Assembly (NCBI RefSeq): GCF_039543825.1
Contig: NZ_BAABKM010000002.1
Span: 1,334,133-1,398,132 of the forward strand
Source: Nocardioides conyzicola
GTDB taxonomy: Bacteria; Actinomycetota; Actinomycetes; Propionibacteriales; Nocardioidaceae
Direction: 5' to 3'
DNA: 64,000 nt
Positions 22,830 through 32,431 of this stretch are shown here, piece after piece. The notes beneath the pieces were generated by a model. That model made no database searches and was not told where the DNA came from. It worked only from the letters and a program-made list of their open reading frames with translations. The translations under genes and the position numbers were made by a program. How positions within the stretch are numbered: the stretch's first letter is position 1; every line of letters starts with the position of its first letter.

Positions 22830-24464
22830 ATGGACGGCGACCAGGTCCTCACCACGTCCCTCTTCCTGCTGGTCGTGGCGATCACGGTCGGCATCACCTT
22901 CTGGGCCAGCCGGCAGACGTCCGGCGCGGCCGACTTCTACGCGGGCGGACGCGGCTTCTCCGGCGTCCAGAACGGTCTCGCGATCGGCGGCGACTACATG
23001 TCGGCGGCGTCGTTCCTCGGCATCTCCGGCGCCATCGCGCTGAGCGGGTACGACGGCTTCCTCTACTCGATCGGCTTCCTCGTCGCCTGGCTGGTGGCGC
23101 TGCTGCTCGTCGCCGAGATGCTGCGCAACGCCGGTCGCTACACGATGGCCGACCAGCTGGCGTTCCGGATGCGCCAGCGCCCCGTCCGTACGGCGGCCGC
23201 CACGTCGACCGTCGTGGTGTCGATCTTCTACCTGCTGGCCCAGATGGTCGGCGCCGGTGCTCTCGTCGCGCTGCTGCTCGACGTCAGCAGCGACACGGCG
23301 AAGAACATCACGATCTTCGCGGTCGGCGCCCTGATGATCTTCTACGTCACCGTCGGCGGCATGAAGGGCACCACCTGGGTGCAGATCGTGAAGGCCGTGC
23401 TGCTGATGGCGGGCTCCGCGCTGATCGTCGTGCTGGTGCTCGCCAAGTTCGACTTCAACCTCTCCGACCTGCTCGGCACCGCGGCCTCCAACAGCGGCAA
23501 GGGCCAGGCGTTCCTCGAGCCCGGGCTCAAGTACGGCGTGAGCGACACCAGCAAGATCGACTTCCTCTCGCTCGGCATCGCGCTGGTCCTCGGTACGGCG
23601 GGCCTGCCGCACATCCTGATCCGCTTCTACACCGTGCCGACGTCACGCGACGCCCGGAAGTCGGTGCTGTGGGCGATCGGCCTCATCGGCGTCTTCTACC
23701 TCTTCACCCTGGTGCTCGGCTTCGGTGCCGCGGCCCTGCTCAACAAGGGGGACTACGCCAAGGTCGCGGCCTCGGGCGGCAACCTCGCCTCGCCACTCCT
23801 CGCCCAAGCCGTCGGTGGCGGCGACGGCTCGACCGGAGGCGCCGTCCTGCTGGCGCTGATCTCCGCGGTCGCGTTCGCCACGATCCTCGCGGTCGTGGCC
23901 GGACTGACCCTGACCTCGTCGGTCAGCGTCGCCCACGACATCTACAACGGCGTCATCCGGCGGGGCCAGGCCTCGGAGAAGGACGAGCTGAGGGTCACCC
24001 GTTGGTCGGCGCTCGCCATCGGCCTGGTGGCGATCCTCCTCGCGATCCCGGCGCAGCGGCTCAACGTCGCGTTCCTGGTCGCGCTGGCCTTCGCAGTGGC
24101 GGCGTCGGCCAACCTGCCGGCGATCCTCTACAACATGTTCTGGAAGGGGTTCAACACCCGCGGCGCCCTCTGGAGCATCTACGGCGGCCTGATCTCCTCG
24201 GTCGGGCTCGTCATCTTCTCGCCGATCATGTCCGGCAAGGGCGTCGACCCGGTCAGTGGCAAGAACCTGTCGCTGCTGCCGACCAGCATCGACATCTCGT
24301 GGTTCCCGCTGGAGAACCCGGGCATCGTCTCGATCCCGCTCGCCTTCTTCCTGGGCTGGCTCGGGTCGGTGACCTCGAAGGAGCCGGACGCCGAGGAGCG
24401 CTACACCGAGCTCGAGGTCCGCGCGCTCAGCGGCGCCGGGTCGGAGAAGGCCGTCCAGCACTAG
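22830..24464 (+). CDS. actP: Cation/acetate symporter, ActP-like (SSS family)
   Basis: A 544-residue membrane protein with about 13 helices. It contains FYAGGRGFSGVQNGLAIGGD and MSAASFLGISG near residues 32-65, GLPHILIRFYTVP near 257, and a long C-terminal loop before the last helix. ActP homologues take up acetate, glycolate and other short carboxylates with a cation. The acetyl-CoA synthetase gene follows 81 bases downstream, which supports acetate. It shares its hallmark motifs with the SSS protein at 10410; the two are likely paralogues with different regulation. Confidence 0.9.
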   Translation: MDGDQVLTTSLFLLVVAITVGITFWASRQTSGAADFYAGGRGFSGVQNGLAIGGDYMSAASFLGISGAIALSGYDGFLYSIGFLVAWLVALLLVAEMLRNAGRYTMADQLAFRMRQRPVRTAAATSTVVVSIFYLLAQMVGAGALVALLLDVSSDTAKNITIFAVGALMIFYVTVGGMKGTTWVQIVKAVLLMAGSALIVVLVLAKFDFNLSDLLGTAASNSGKGQAFLEPGLKYGVSDTSKIDFLSLGIALVLGTAGLPHILIRFYTVPTSRDARKSVLWAIGLIGVFYLFTLVLGFGAAALLNKGDYAKVAASGGNLASPLLAQAVGGGDGSTGGAVLLALISAVAFATILAVVAGLTLTSSVSVAHDIYNGVIRRGQASEKDELRVTRWSALAIGLVAILLAIPAQRLNVAFLVALAFAVAASANLPAILYNMFWKGFNTRGALWSIYGGLISSVGLVIFSPIMSGKGVDPVSGKNLSLLPTSIDISWFPLENPGIVSIPLAFFLGWLGSVTSKEPDAEERYTELEVRALSGAGSEKAVQH

Positions 24465-24487
24465 CCGAAGACCACCCCTAGCCGACC

Positions 24488-24519
24488 GGTACCCGCCACG
24501 TCCTACTGTGGCGGGTACC
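24488..24519. promoter_or_regulatory. 12-bp inverted repeat between actP and acs
   Basis: GGTACCCGCCAC (24488-24499) and GTGGCGGGTACC (24508-24519) are perfect arms around an 8-base centre. A possible -10 box TACTGT (24504-24509) lies in the centre, and acs starts 26 bases after the right arm. The site could be the actP terminator, or an operator or attenuator for acs. No U-tract follows and no clear -35 is present. Confidence 0.55.
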
Positions 24520-24545
24520 ACTAGTTCTGATCCTAGGAGCGAGAC

Positions 24546-26513
24546 GTGAGCGAAGAAACCCTGTCGAACCTGCTCAAGGAGGACCGGCGGTTCGAGCCGC
24601 CGGCGGACATCGCGGAGCACGCCAACCTGAAGGAGGAGGCGTACGAGCGGGCCGCCTCCGACCGCGAGGCGTTCTGGGCCGAGCAGGCCGAGCGGCTCGA
24701 CTGGGCCCAGAAGTGGGACCGCGTCCTCGACTGGGACAACGCCCCCTTCGCGCAGTGGTTCGTCGGCGGCAGGCTCAACGCGTCGTACAACTGCGTCGAC
24801 CGCCACGTCGAGGCGGGCCGCGGCGACAAGGTGGCCCTGCACTGGGTCGGCGAGCCGCTCGACGACACCCGCGACATCACCTACGCCCAGCTCAAGGACG
24901 AGGTCTCGAAGGCCGCCAACGCCCTGATCGAGCTCGGGGTCCAGACCGGCGACCGGGTCGCGATCTACCTGCCGATGATCCCCGAGGCCGTCGTCGCGAT
25001 GCTGGCCTGCGCGCGGATCGGGGCCCCGCACACGGTGGTCTTCGGCGGCTTCTCCGCCGACGCGCTGGCCTCGCGGCTCGACGACTGCCAGGCCAAGGTC
25101 GTGATCACCTCCGACGGCGGCTACCGGCGCGGCGCCCCGTCGGCGCTGAAGCCTGCGGTCGACGAGGCCCGCACCAAGACCGACGTCGTGGAGAAGGTGC
25201 TCGTCGTCCGCCGTACCGGCCAGGACGTCGACTGGGACGACGACGTGGACGTGTGGTGGCACGACGCGGTCGACAGCGCGTCGCCCGAGCACACCCCCGA
25301 GGCGTTCGACGCCGAGCACCCGCTCTACGTCATGTACACCTCCGGCACGACCGGCAAGCCGAAGGGCATCCTGCACACGACCGGCGGCTACCTGGTCGGT
25401 ACGTCGTACACGCACTGGGCGGTCTTCGATCTCAAGGCCGAGACCGACGTCTACTGGTGCTCGGCCGACATCGGCTGGGTGACCGGCCACTCCTACATGG
25501 TCTACGGGCCGCTCGCCAACGGCGCGACGCAGGTGATGTACGAGGGCACGCCGGACGCGCCCGAGCGCGGCCGCTGGTGGCAGATCATCGAGGACTACAA
25601 GGTCACGATCTTCTACACGGCGCCGACCGCGATCCGGTCGTTCATGAAGCAGGGGCGCGAGATCCCGGACCGCTTCGACATGTCGTCGCTGCGGATCCTC
25701 GGCTCCGTGGGTGAGCCGATCAACCCGGAGGCCTACGTCTGGTACCGCCACGTCATCGGCGGCGACCGCACGCCGGTCGTGGACACCTGGTGGCAGACCG
25801 AGACTGGCATGATCATGATCAGCCCGCTGCCCGGGGTCACCCACGGCAAGCCCGGCTCGGCGATGATCCCGATCCCCGGGGTCGCAGCCGACGTGGTCAC
25901 CGAGGAGGGCACGTCCGTGCCCAACGGGTCCGGCGGCTACCTCGTGCTCACCGAGCCCTGGCCCTCGATGCTGCGCACGATCTGGGGCGACGACCAGCGC
26001 TACAAGGACACCTACTGGTCCCGCTACGCCGACCAGGGCTGGTACTTCGCCGGCGACGGCGCCAAGAAGGACTCCGACGGCGACCTCTGGGTGCTGGGCC
26101 GGGTCGACGACGTGATGAACGTGTCCGGTCACCGGCTCTCCACCACCGAGATCGAGTCGGCGCTGGTCTCGCACCCGAAGGTCGCCGAGGCCGCGGTCGT
26201 CGGCGCCAAGGACGAGGACACCGGCCAGGCGGTCTGCGCGTTCGTGATCCTGCGCGAAGAGGCCGGCGACGGCGGCGCGGACATCGTCGAGGAGCTGCGC
26301 AACCACGTCCGCAAGGAGATCGGCGCGATCGCGAAGCCGCGCCAGATCATGATCGTCGCCGAGCTCCCCAAGACCCGCTCCGGCAAGATCATGCGCCGCC
26401 TGCTGCGTGACGTGGCCGAGCACCGCGAGGTCGGCGACGTCACCACCCTCGCCGACTCCACCGTCATGGACCTGATCAAGCAGCAGGAGGACGCCGGCTC
26501 CGGCGACGAGTAG
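24546..26513 (+). CDS. acs: Acetyl-CoA synthetase (AMP-forming)
   Basis: A 655-residue enzyme making acetyl-CoA from acetate, ATP and CoA. The AMP-binding P-loop [11 protein letters not shown] is near residue 263. WWQTETGMI is near 415, and the hinge region [20 protein letters not shown] lies around 515. The acetylatable catalytic Lys is in [13 protein letters not shown] near 615. Length is typical. GTG 24546 is preceded by AGGAGC (24535-24540). Downstream of an ActP-type symporter it completes acetate uptake and activation; it matches Rv3667 in the conserved gene order. Confidence 0.97.
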   Translation: MSEETLSNLLKEDRRFEPPADIAEHANLKEEAYERAASDREAFWAEQAERLDWAQKWDRVLDWDNAPFAQWFVGGRLNASYNCVDRHVEAGRGDKVALHWVGEPLDDTRDITYAQLKDEVSKAANALIELGVQTGDRVAIYLPMIPEAVVAMLACARIGAPHTVVFGGFSADALASRLDDCQAKVVITSDGGYRRGAPSALKPAVDEARTKTDVVEKVLVVRRTGQDVDWDDDVDVWWHDAVDSASPEHTPEAFDAEHPLYVMYTSGTTGKPKGILHTTGGYLVGTSYTHWAVFDLKAETDVYWCSADIGWVTGHSYMVYGPLANGATQVMYEGTPDAPERGRWWQIIEDYKVTIFYTAPTAIRSFMKQGREIPDRFDMSSLRILGSVGEPINPEAYVWYRHVIGGDRTPVVDTWWQTETGMIMISPLPGVTHGKPGSAMIPIPGVAADVVTEEGTSVPNGSGGYLVLTEPWPSMLRTIWGDDQRYKDTYWSRYADQGWYFAGDGAKKDSDGDLWVLGRVDDVMNVSGHRLSTTEIESALVSHPKVAEAAVVGAKDEDTGQAVCAFVILREEAGDGGADIVEELRNHVRKEIGAIAKPRQIMIVAELPKTRSGKIMRRLLRDVAEHREVGDVTTLADSTVMDLIKQQEDAGSGDE

Positions 26514-26536
26514 CCGACTCGGCGTCCGTGCATCTG

Positions 26537-26542
26537 TAGGGT
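26537..26542 (+). promoter_or_regulatory. -10 box (TAGGGT) upstream of nhaA
   Basis: TAGGGT is followed by an untranslated region of about 52 bases containing GAGGA (26592-26596) before GTG 26602. A 9-codon open frame (GTG 26551 to TGA 26577) begins 8 bases after the box and might be a leaderless leader peptide. Confidence 0.45.
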
Positions 26543-26601
26543 GGGCGCAGGTGCGCCGGGAAGTCTGGTCGGCATGACGTCGCCGACCCCTGAGGACCCC
26601 C

Positions 26602-27915
26602 GTGACCAGCCCCACCCCCGCCGGACCGCAGCGGTCCCGGCTGTTCGCGCGAGGGTCGTTCCTCGAGAGCTCGCGTACGGCGGGGATCCTGCGCGCCGAG
26701 ACCACCGGCGGGATCCTGCTGCTGGTCGCCGCGGCGGTCGCGCTGGTGTGGGCCAACAGCCCGGTCCGTGACTCCTACTTCACGCTGCGCGACACGGTCA
26801 TCGGGCCGCACGCGTTGCACCTCGACCTGTCGCTCGGCGGCTGGGCGTCCGACGGGCTGCTGGCGGTCTTCTTCTTCGTCGCCGGTCTCGAGCTGAAGCG
26901 GGAGTTCGTCGCCGGCGACCTGCGCGACCCACGGCGCGCAGCGCTCCCGGTCGTGGCCGCCGTCGGCGGGATGACGACCCCCGCGCTCATCTACGTGCTG
27001 TGGAACCTCGGCACCGGCGGCGAGCTCGTCGGGTGGGCGATCCCGACCGCCACGGACATCGCCTTCGCGGTCGCGATCCTCGCGGTCATCAGCACGCACC
27101 TGCCGACCGGGCTGCGGACCTTCCTGCTCACCCTCGCCGTGGTCGACGACCTGCTCGCCATCACGATCATCGCGATCTTCTACACCGACCACCTGAGCCC
27201 GGCGTACCTCGCGCTCGGGCTGGTGCCGATCGCGGCCTTCGGCGTGCTCGCCCAACGGCGCATCTACCGCGCTTGGCTGCTGCTGCCGCTCGCGCTCCTG
27301 GCGTGGGGCCTGGTCCATGCGTCCGGCGTGCACGCCACCGTCGCCGGCGTGCTGCTGGCCTTCACGGTGCCGGTGCGCCGCGCCGACGGCTCGGCCGGCC
27401 GCGGCCTCGCCGAGCACCTCGAGCACCTGGTCCGCCCGATCTCCGCCGGGTTCGCCGTGCCGGTCTTCGCCTTCTTCGCCGCCGGCGTGTACGTCGGGGG
27501 CGGGTCCGGCCTGGCCGACGCGCTCACCGACCGGATCGCGCTGGGCATCGTCTGCGGCCTGGTCGTCGGCAAGACGGTCGGCATCGCGGGCTCGACCTGG
27601 CTGCTCGCGCGGTTCACGCGCGCCACGCTCGACGACGAGCTCAGCTGGGTCGACGTGATCGGGATGTCGATGCTGGCCGGTGTCGGCTTCACCGTCTCGC
27701 TGCTGATCGGCGAGCTCGCCTTCGGCACCGGCACCACCGCCGACGACCACGCCAAGGTCGGCGTGCTGGTCGGCTCGCTGGTCGCGACGGCCCTGGCGTC
27801 CGTCGTGCTGCGCAGCCGCAACCGGGTCTACCGACAGCTGTGCGAGCTGGAGGAGCGTGACGCCGACGGAGACGGGGTACCCGACGTCTACCAACACGAC
27901 GACAACACGAACTGA
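26602..27915 (+). CDS. nhaA: Na+/H+ antiporter NhaA
   Basis: A 437-residue membrane protein. The start of the NhaA domain ([20 protein letters not shown]) is at about residue 27. [12 protein letters not shown] near residue 148 and VVDDLLAI near 177 carry the conserved Asp and double Asp of the ion site, and [15 protein letters not shown] is near 235. NhaA exchanges two H+ for one Na+ and protects against salt and alkali. A hydrophilic, acidic tail (about 410-437, [16 protein letters not shown]) resembles a calcium-type acidic motif and is not part of the antiporter core. The ribosome binding site supports GTG 26602. Confidence 0.95.
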   Translation: MTSPTPAGPQRSRLFARGSFLESSRTAGILRAETTGGILLLVAAAVALVWANSPVRDSYFTLRDTVIGPHALHLDLSLGGWASDGLLAVFFFVAGLELKREFVAGDLRDPRRAALPVVAAVGGMTTPALIYVLWNLGTGGELVGWAIPTATDIAFAVAILAVISTHLPTGLRTFLLTLAVVDDLLAITIIAIFYTDHLSPAYLALGLVPIAAFGVLAQRRIYRAWLLLPLALLAWGLVHASGVHATVAGVLLAFTVPVRRADGSAGRGLAEHLEHLVRPISAGFAVPVFAFFAAGVYVGGGSGLADALTDRIALGIVCGLVVGKTVGIAGSTWLLARFTRATLDDELSWVDVIGMSMLAGVGFTVSLLIGELAFGTGTTADDHAKVGVLVGSLVATALASVVLRSRNRVYRQLCELEERDADGDGVPDVYQHDDNTN

Positions 27916-27923
27916 GGGTTCTG

Positions 27924-27929
27924 TAGGGT
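27924..27929 (+). promoter_or_regulatory. -10 box (TAGGGT), leaderless start
   Basis: TAGGGT, 7 bases, ATG 27937. It lies directly after the nhaA stop. Confidence 0.6.
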
Positions 27930-27936
27930 GACGCGC

Positions 27937-28359
27937 ATGGCGAACAACCAGCCCCCGACCCCTTCCCCGACCGAGGGCGATCCCACCATCGGCCGGCTGG
28001 TCCACGACGCCACCCGAGACATCTCGACCCTGGTCCAGAAGGAGATCCAGCTCGCCAAGTCCGAGCTGAAGGTCAGCGTCAAGGCCGGCGGCATCGGCAT
28101 CGGCATGTTCGCGGCGGCGGGCTTCCTGCTCGTCCTGGCCGTGATCATGCTGTCGGTCTCGATCGCCTACTTCATCAACTGGAACGGTGACGGCCTCGCG
28201 CTGCACTGGGCGTTCCTGATCGTCTTCGGCTTCTACGCCCTGGTCGCCGGGCTGCTCGTCTACCTCGGCATCCGCAGCGTGAAGAAGGTGCGCGCGCCGG
28301 AGAAGGCGATCGAGCAGGGTCGCGAGATCCCCAAGGCGCTGAAGGGTCAGCACAGCTGA
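27937..28359 (+). CDS. Phage-holin-like superfamily III membrane protein (DUF1469)
   Basis: A 140-residue protein. An amphipathic N-terminal helix (DISTLVQKEIQLAKSELKVS, residues about 30-49) is followed by two membrane helices at about 55-78 and 87-112. The family name is historical; nothing else here is phage-like, and the gene is syntenic with Rv3669 of M. tuberculosis. The function is unknown, probably membrane-stress related. ATG 27937 is preferred over in-frame GTG 27928, which lies inside the -10 box. Confidence 0.82.
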   Translation: MANNQPPTPSPTEGDPTIGRLVHDATRDISTLVQKEIQLAKSELKVSVKAGGIGIGMFAAAGFLLVLAVIMLSVSIAYFINWNGDGLALHWAFLIVFGFYALVAGLLVYLGIRSVKKVRAPEKAIEQGREIPKALKGQHS

Positions 28360-28370
28360 CCTGCGGCTGA

Positions 28371-29546
28371 CTATCCGGCGCAGTTGCCGGTGCTGACCGA
28401 GTCCGAGCTGCTGAGCCCCGCCGCCGCGGCCTGTGCCACCTGGTCGGCGGTGAGCGCGTAGCCCGTGTCATGGTCGTTGACCGACGCCGCGAAGACGACA
28501 CCGACGACGTCGCCGGCCGACGAGACGATCGGGCCGCCGGAGTTGCCCGGGCGGATCAGTCCGCGCAGCGAGTAGACGTCGCGGATGACCGTGCCGTTGC
28601 CGTAGATGTCCGGCGAGCGGAGCCGCTGCTGGGAGCGGATGCGACCGGGCTGGACGTCGTACGGGCCGTCCTCGGGGTAGCCGAGGATGGCGACGCCGGT
28701 GCCGGCGTCCGCCGTACGGTCGAAGTTGAGGGTCGCGGTGTCGCCGCTGTCGAAGGCGAGCACGGCGACGTCGACGTTGGGGTTGTAGTAGACGACGTCG
28801 GCGGACAGCGTGGAGTCGCCGATCTTGACCTCGGGGTCGTCGACGCCGGCGACGACGTGGGCGTTGGTCATCAGGCGGTTGGGGGCGTAGACGAAGCCCG
28901 ACCCCTCCACCCCGCGGCCGCAGGAGTTGCCGCCCCTGACCTTGACCACGCTGGCGGCGGCCCGGTCGACGTCGGGGTCGCGCAGCAGCCGCTTGGGGCC
29001 GGGGCCGACCTCGACGATCCGCTCCGGGGCGAAGGGCTCGAGGTAGCGCGGGAAGAAGCTGGTGCCGACCACGTTGTTGAACGCCTGGAGCGCGCCGTCG
29101 GCGGTGTCCGGGAGCGCCTCGTCGACGTGCGCGAGGACCGCCGACTCCCGCACCAGAGGCGTGATGCCGTTGATCCGCGAGCCCGAGATCGCGACGCCGA
29201 GCGCCCACGCGACGATCAGGACCGCCACCGCGCTGAGCAGCGCGCCGCCGACCGCGTCGACCGCGCGGACCGGCTGCCAGGTGATCTTGTCCCGCAGCCG
29301 CGAGCCCACGAACTGGAAGACCGCCTGCCCCAGCGAGGCCGAGAGGATCACGATGAAGAGAGCGCCGAGCGACACCCACATCGACGGGTTGGCATCACCG
29401 AGCGCCGTGGGTGCCAGCCAGACCCCGAAGAGCCCGCCGAGCAGCAGCCCGGTCGTGGCGAACGCGCCGGTGATGAAGCCCTGCCAGTAGCCCGACAACG
29501 CGTAGGCGAGGACGAGGACGACGAGCAGCCAGTCGAGCAGGTTCAC
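28371..29546 (-). CDS. marP: MarP-like membrane serine protease
   Basis: A 391-residue protein with four N-terminal helices of the CvpA type (residues about 3-125), then a trypsin-like periplasmic protease. The triad is His in LMTNAHVVAG (about 230), Asp in NPNVDVAVLAF (about 259) and Ser in IRPGNSGGPI (about 338). Cysteines near 208 and 388 could form the redox-sensitive disulphide known in MarP (Rv3671c), which protects M. tuberculosis from acid stress. GTG 29546 overlaps the Nudix stop, so it is the last gene of the nth-tlpA-nudix-marP operon, the same order as Rv3674c-Rv3671c. Confidence 0.93.
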   Translation of the reverse strand: MNLLDWLLVVLVLAYALSGYWQGFITGAFATTGLLLGGLFGVWLAPTALGDANPSMWVSLGALFIVILSASLGQAVFQFVGSRLRDKITWQPVRAVDAVGGALLSAVAVLIVAWALGVAISGSRINGITPLVRESAVLAHVDEALPDTADGALQAFNNVVGTSFFPRYLEPFAPERIVEVGPGPKRLLRDPDVDRAAASVVKVRGGNSCGRGVEGSGFVYAPNRLMTNAHVVAGVDDPEVKIGDSTLSADVVYYNPNVDVAVLAFDSGDTATLNFDRTADAGTGVAILGYPEDGPYDVQPGRIRSQQRLRSPDIYGNGTVIRDVYSLRGLIRPGNSGGPIVSSAGDVVGVVFAASVNDHDTGYALTADQVAQAAAAGLSSSDSVSTGNCAG

Positions 29547-30259
29547 CGAGCACCTCCGCGGCGCAGGTCGTCCTCGATGTCGAGCAGCGCGGCGGTGCGT
29601 CGCTCCTGACCGGTGAACATGTACGCCGGGAGGTCACGCACCCGCGACTCGTCCCACGGCACCGACCAGCCGAGGAAGTCGAGGAGCCGCGCGATGATGC
29701 CGCCGGTGAAGCCCCACAGGATGACCTCGTGGTCGGGACCGATCAGGAACCCCGGGCTGCGGTAGTCGCCCACCGGCATCCGGACGGTGATCCGGTGTGC
29801 CGGGTCGACCAGCTCGGCGATCGGCACGTGGTGGATCGCGTGCACCTCGGCCCGGCTCACGACGGAGACCTCGGCCGGCTCGCTCCACCAGCCCAGGACG
29901 GGCGTGACCGCGAAGTTGCTGGGCGGCAGCCAGAGCTCGGGCAGGCGGCCGAAGACCGCGACCGAGCTCGGGTCGACGCCGACTTCCTCCTCCGCCTCAC
30001 GGAGGGCAGCCTCGACCACGTTCTCCCCCGCGTCCAGTGACCCGCCGGGGAAGGAGACCTGACCGGGGTGCGAGCGCATGTCGTGAGCGCGTTCGGTGAG
30101 CAGCAGCTCGGGACCGTGCGGGCCCTCCCCGAAGAGCATGAGGACCGCCCCACGGCGGGCGTCGCTGTCCGGGGGCGGCACGAAGCTGGTCAGGTCGGAG
30201 GCCTCGATCTCGCGAGCCGCCTGCTCGACCGGTCGCAGCCAGTCCGGGAGCTCCGTCAC
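29543..30259 (-). CDS. Nudix hydrolase, CoA pyrophosphatase type
   Basis: A 238-residue enzyme with a complete Nudix box GGSLDAGENVVEAALREAEE followed by EVGV near residues 84-107, and the CoA-pyrophosphatase-type sequence LLTERAHDMRSHPGQVSFPGG just before it. Such enzymes split CoA and its derivatives to 3',5'-ADP and phosphopantetheine; substrate use here is inferred. GTG 30259 overlaps the thioredoxin stop and the gene's own stop overlaps marP, so translation is coupled. Confidence 0.9.
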   Translation of the reverse strand: MTELPDWLRPVEQAAREIEASDLTSFVPPPDSDARRGAVLMLFGEGPHGPELLLTERAHDMRSHPGQVSFPGGSLDAGENVVEAALREAEEEVGVDPSSVAVFGRLPELWLPPSNFAVTPVLGWWSEPAEVSVVSRAEVHAIHHVPIAELVDPAHRITVRMPVGDYRSPGFLIGPDHEVILWGFTGGIIARLLDFLGWSVPWDESRVRDLPAYMFTGQERRTAALLDIEDDLRRGGAR

Positions 30260-30873
30260 AGGTCGGTCCCCAGGTGTGCGTCGACCAGGTCGAGGAGCTC
30301 GTCGTACGACCCGACGCCGCCGAGCTGCTGGTAGGCCAGGTCGCCGTCGGCGTCGATGATCGCGAGGTAGGGGTAGCCCTGGATGCGGGGAAACGGCTTC
30401 TGCCCGCTCAGGTCGCCGCCCGGGTCGGCGAGCAGGGGGTAGGTCACCCCGACCTTCTTGGCGAACTCGAGCGCGGCCTGGGGCTGCATGTCGGCGGTGT
30501 CGATGCCGAGCACCGGGACGGCGTCGCCGTGCTTCTCGTAGAACTCCTGCAGGGCCGGCATCTCCTTGCGGCACGGAGCGCAGTAGGACTGCCAGAGGTT
30601 GACGATCATCGGACCCTTCAGCGTGGCCAGGTCGACGTCGGGGCCGCCGCCCAGGCACGGGAGGGTCACCTCCGGGAGCCCGCCGTCGGCGGTCCCTGGC
30701 TGGCAGTCCTCGATGCCGGCGGCCTGCTTGATCTGACGCAGCTGGGGCGTGTCGACCTCGACCTTGGCGTCGCCCGGCGCCTGCGAGTCGGAGCCGCACC
30801 CGGTGAGGAGCCCGCTCAGCAACCCACCCAGCAGCACGGCCGCGACGAGCGCGGCCGGGAGGCGGCGCGTCAT
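30256..30873 (-). CDS. TlpA/ResA-like thioredoxin lipoprotein
   Basis: A 205-residue exported protein. The signal peptide [19 protein letters not shown] ends in the lipobox LLTGC, so the mature protein should be lipid-anchored at Cys 26. The thioredoxin-fold redox motif is YCAPC within [17 protein letters not shown], near residue 97, and the cis-Pro region is GYPYLAII. It is the homologue of Rv3673c and probably reduces or isomerises disulphides outside the membrane. ATG 30873 overlaps the nth stop. Confidence 0.9.
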   Translation of the reverse strand: MTRRLPAALVAAVLLGGLLSGLLTGCGSDSQAPGDAKVEVDTPQLRQIKQAAGIEDCQPGTADGGLPEVTLPCLGGGPDVDLATLKGPMIVNLWQSYCAPCRKEMPALQEFYEKHGDAVPVLGIDTADMQPQAALEFAKKVGVTYPLLADPGGDLSGQKPFPRIQGYPYLAIIDADGDLAYQQLGGVGSYDELLDLVDAHLGTDL

Positions 30874-31580
30874 GCTCTGCCCTCGGTCTTCACCAGCTTG
30901 GCCGCGACCTCGGGGTCGGTCGGCCCCTCGCCGTACGACGGGCACCACTTCGCGACCGTGCACGCACCGCAGGCGGGCTTCTGCGAGTGGCAGACCCGGC
31001 GGCCGTGCCAGATCAGGTGGTGGCTGAGCAGGGTCCAGTCGCGCTTCTCGAAGAGGGCGCCGACGGCGTGCTCGACCTTGACCGGGTCGGTCTCCTCGGT
31101 CCAGCCGAAGCGGCGCGCGAGGCGCCCGAAGTGCGTGTCCACGGTGATCCCGGGGATCCCGAACGCGTTGCCGAGCACGACGTTGGCGGTCTTGCGGCCG
31201 ACGCCGGGCAGCTTGACGAGGTCCTCGAGGCGGGCGGGCACCTGCCCGCCGTGGTCGGTGACCAGCGCCGCGCTGAGCTTGAGCAGGGACTCGGTCTTGG
31301 CCCGGAAGAACCCGAGCGGGCCGACGATCCCCTCGAGGGTGGCGCGGTCGGCGGCCGCCATCGCCTTGGGGTCGGGGTAGGCCGCGAACAGGGTCGGTCG
31401 GACCGCGTTGACCCGCTTGTCCGTGGTCTGCGCGGAGAGCACGGTGACCACCAGGAGCTGGAACGGGTCGTCGAAGTCGAGCTCGGTCTTCGCGTCCGGG
31501 TAGGTCTCCCCCAGGACCCGGTCGATCTTGCGCGCACGACGCACCAGCCCGGTGCGGGTCTCAGTGACGGGGGCAGGCAC
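30870..31580 (-). CDS. nth: Endonuclease III
   Basis: A 236-residue DNA glycosylase/AP lyase for oxidised pyrimidines. The helix-hairpin-helix [14 protein letters not shown] holds the catalytic Lys, [11 protein letters not shown] the catalytic Asp, and [18 protein letters not shown] gives the C-x6-C-x2-C-x5-C [4Fe-4S] ligands. GTG 31580 is chosen because a TACGCT box stands 6 bases upstream; longer in-frame starts add an unconserved Arg/Gly-rich stretch. It heads the four-gene operon with tlpA, nudix and marP and is divergent from crp. Confidence 0.95.
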   Translation of the reverse strand: MPAPVTETRTGLVRRARKIDRVLGETYPDAKTELDFDDPFQLLVVTVLSAQTTDKRVNAVRPTLFAAYPDPKAMAAADRATLEGIVGPLGFFRAKTESLLKLSAALVTDHGGQVPARLEDLVKLPGVGRKTANVVLGNAFGIPGITVDTHFGRLARRFGWTEETDPVKVEHAVGALFEKRDWTLLSHHLIWHGRRVCHSQKPACGACTVAKWCPSYGEGPTDPEVAAKLVKTEGRA

Positions 31581-31586
31581 GGCGCA

Positions 31587-31592
31587 AGCGTA
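31587..31592 (-). promoter_or_regulatory. -10 box (TACGCT), leaderless nth start
   Basis: On the minus strand TACGCT is followed by 6 bases and then GTG 31580. This decides the nth start and gives the operon its promoter. Confidence 0.55.
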
Positions 31593-31677
31593 CGGCGCGG
31601 CGCGGACACCACCGATTCGGCCGCCGATTCCCGGTCCGGACCAGCGCGCGCCCGACTTGCGGACACCGGTGCTGCCT

Positions 31678-31691
31678 GTGAGGTTTCCCAC
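31678..31691. promoter_or_regulatory. Possible CRP-binding site in front of crp
   Basis: GTGAGGTTTCCCAC has the GTG-N8-CAC form of actinobacterial CRP sites and ends 4 bases before the crp -10 box, so it overlaps the -35 position. Binding there would suggest autoregulation. Symmetry outside the GTG/CAC core is poor. Confidence 0.35.
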
Positions 31692-31695
31692 TGGC

Positions 31696-31701
31696 TAGGA
31701 T
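31696..31701 (+). promoter_or_regulatory. -10 box (TAGGAT) of crp
   Basis: TAGGAT lies 46 bases before GTG 31748, predicting a leader of about 40 bases. Unlike most promoters in the window this one makes a leadered mRNA. Confidence 0.6.
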
Positions 31702-31736
31702 CAGCGAGGAACCCGTGCGCTTGCGGGTCACTTCAC

Positions 31737-31744
31737 GAGGAGGA
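31737..31744 (+). promoter_or_regulatory. Ribosome binding site of crp (GAGGAGGA)
   Basis: A full-length Shine-Dalgarno sequence ends 3 bases before GTG 31748. It rules out the longer in-frame reading from GTG 31715. Confidence 0.8.
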
Positions 31745-31747
31745 TCC

Positions 31748-32425
31748 GTGGACAACGACGTACTCCGTCAGGCACCGCTTTTCAGCGCGCTCGACGACGA
31801 GGCCGCCACCGCCCTGCGCGGCTCGATGGCCGAGAGCCGCCTGCGTCGCGGGGACGTGCTGTTCCACGAGGGCGACTCCGGCGACAAGCTGTACGTCGTC
31901 CTCGACGGCAAGGTGAAGCTCGGGCGCACCTCCTCCGACGGTCGCGAGAACCTGATCGCCATCCTCGGCCCCGGCCAGATGTTCGGCGAGCTCTCGCTCT
32001 TCGACCCGGGCCCGCGGTCGGCGACCGTCACCGCGGTGACCGACGCGACCTTCGCCTCGCTCTCCCACGAGGACCTGCTGCGCTGGCTCGAGGGCCGCCC
32101 GGGCGTCGCCCGCGGCCTGCTCGCCCAGCTCGCCGGCCGCCTGCGCAAGGCCAACGACGTCGTCGCCGACCTGGTCTTCTCCGACGTGCCCGGTCGCGTC
32201 GCCAAGGCGCTGCTCGACCTCGCCGACCGCTTCGGCCGCACCGCCGACGACGGCGTCCACGTGCACCACGACCTCACCCAGGAGGAGCTCGCCCAGCTGG
32301 TGGGCGCCTCCCGCGAGACCGTCAACAAGGCGCTCGCCGACTTCGCCTCGCGCGGCTGGCTGCGCCTCGAGCCCCGCTCGGTCGTGATCATGGACGTCGA
32401 GCGGTTGGGCAAGCGGGCTCGCTGA
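31748..32425 (+). CDS. crp: CRP/FNR-family transcription regulator
   Basis: A 225-residue regulator. The cyclic-nucleotide pocket FGELSLFDPGPRSATVTA is near residues 78-95, and the C-terminal helix-turn-helix is TQEELAQLVGASRETVNKAL near 177-196. There are no FNR-type cysteines. It is the counterpart of Rv3676, a cAMP-responsive global regulator. The gene is monocistronic: its promoter, strong ribosome binding site and a perfect palindromic terminator frame it. It is divergent from nth as in mycobacteria. Confidence 0.96.
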   Translation: MDNDVLRQAPLFSALDDEAATALRGSMAESRLRRGDVLFHEGDSGDKLYVVLDGKVKLGRTSSDGRENLIAILGPGQMFGELSLFDPGPRSATVTAVTDATFASLSHEDLLRWLEGRPGVARGLLAQLAGRLRKANDVVADLVFSDVPGRVAKALLDLADRFGRTADDGVHVHHDLTQEELAQLVGASRETVNKALADFASRGWLRLEPRSVVIMDVERLGKRAR

Positions 32426-32431
32426 GCGTGG

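Noticed and set aside
27937..28359. Prophage remnant suggested by the holin-like protein
   Set aside because: No integrase, capsid, lysin or att-like repeats nearby, and the gene lies in conserved chromosomal order.
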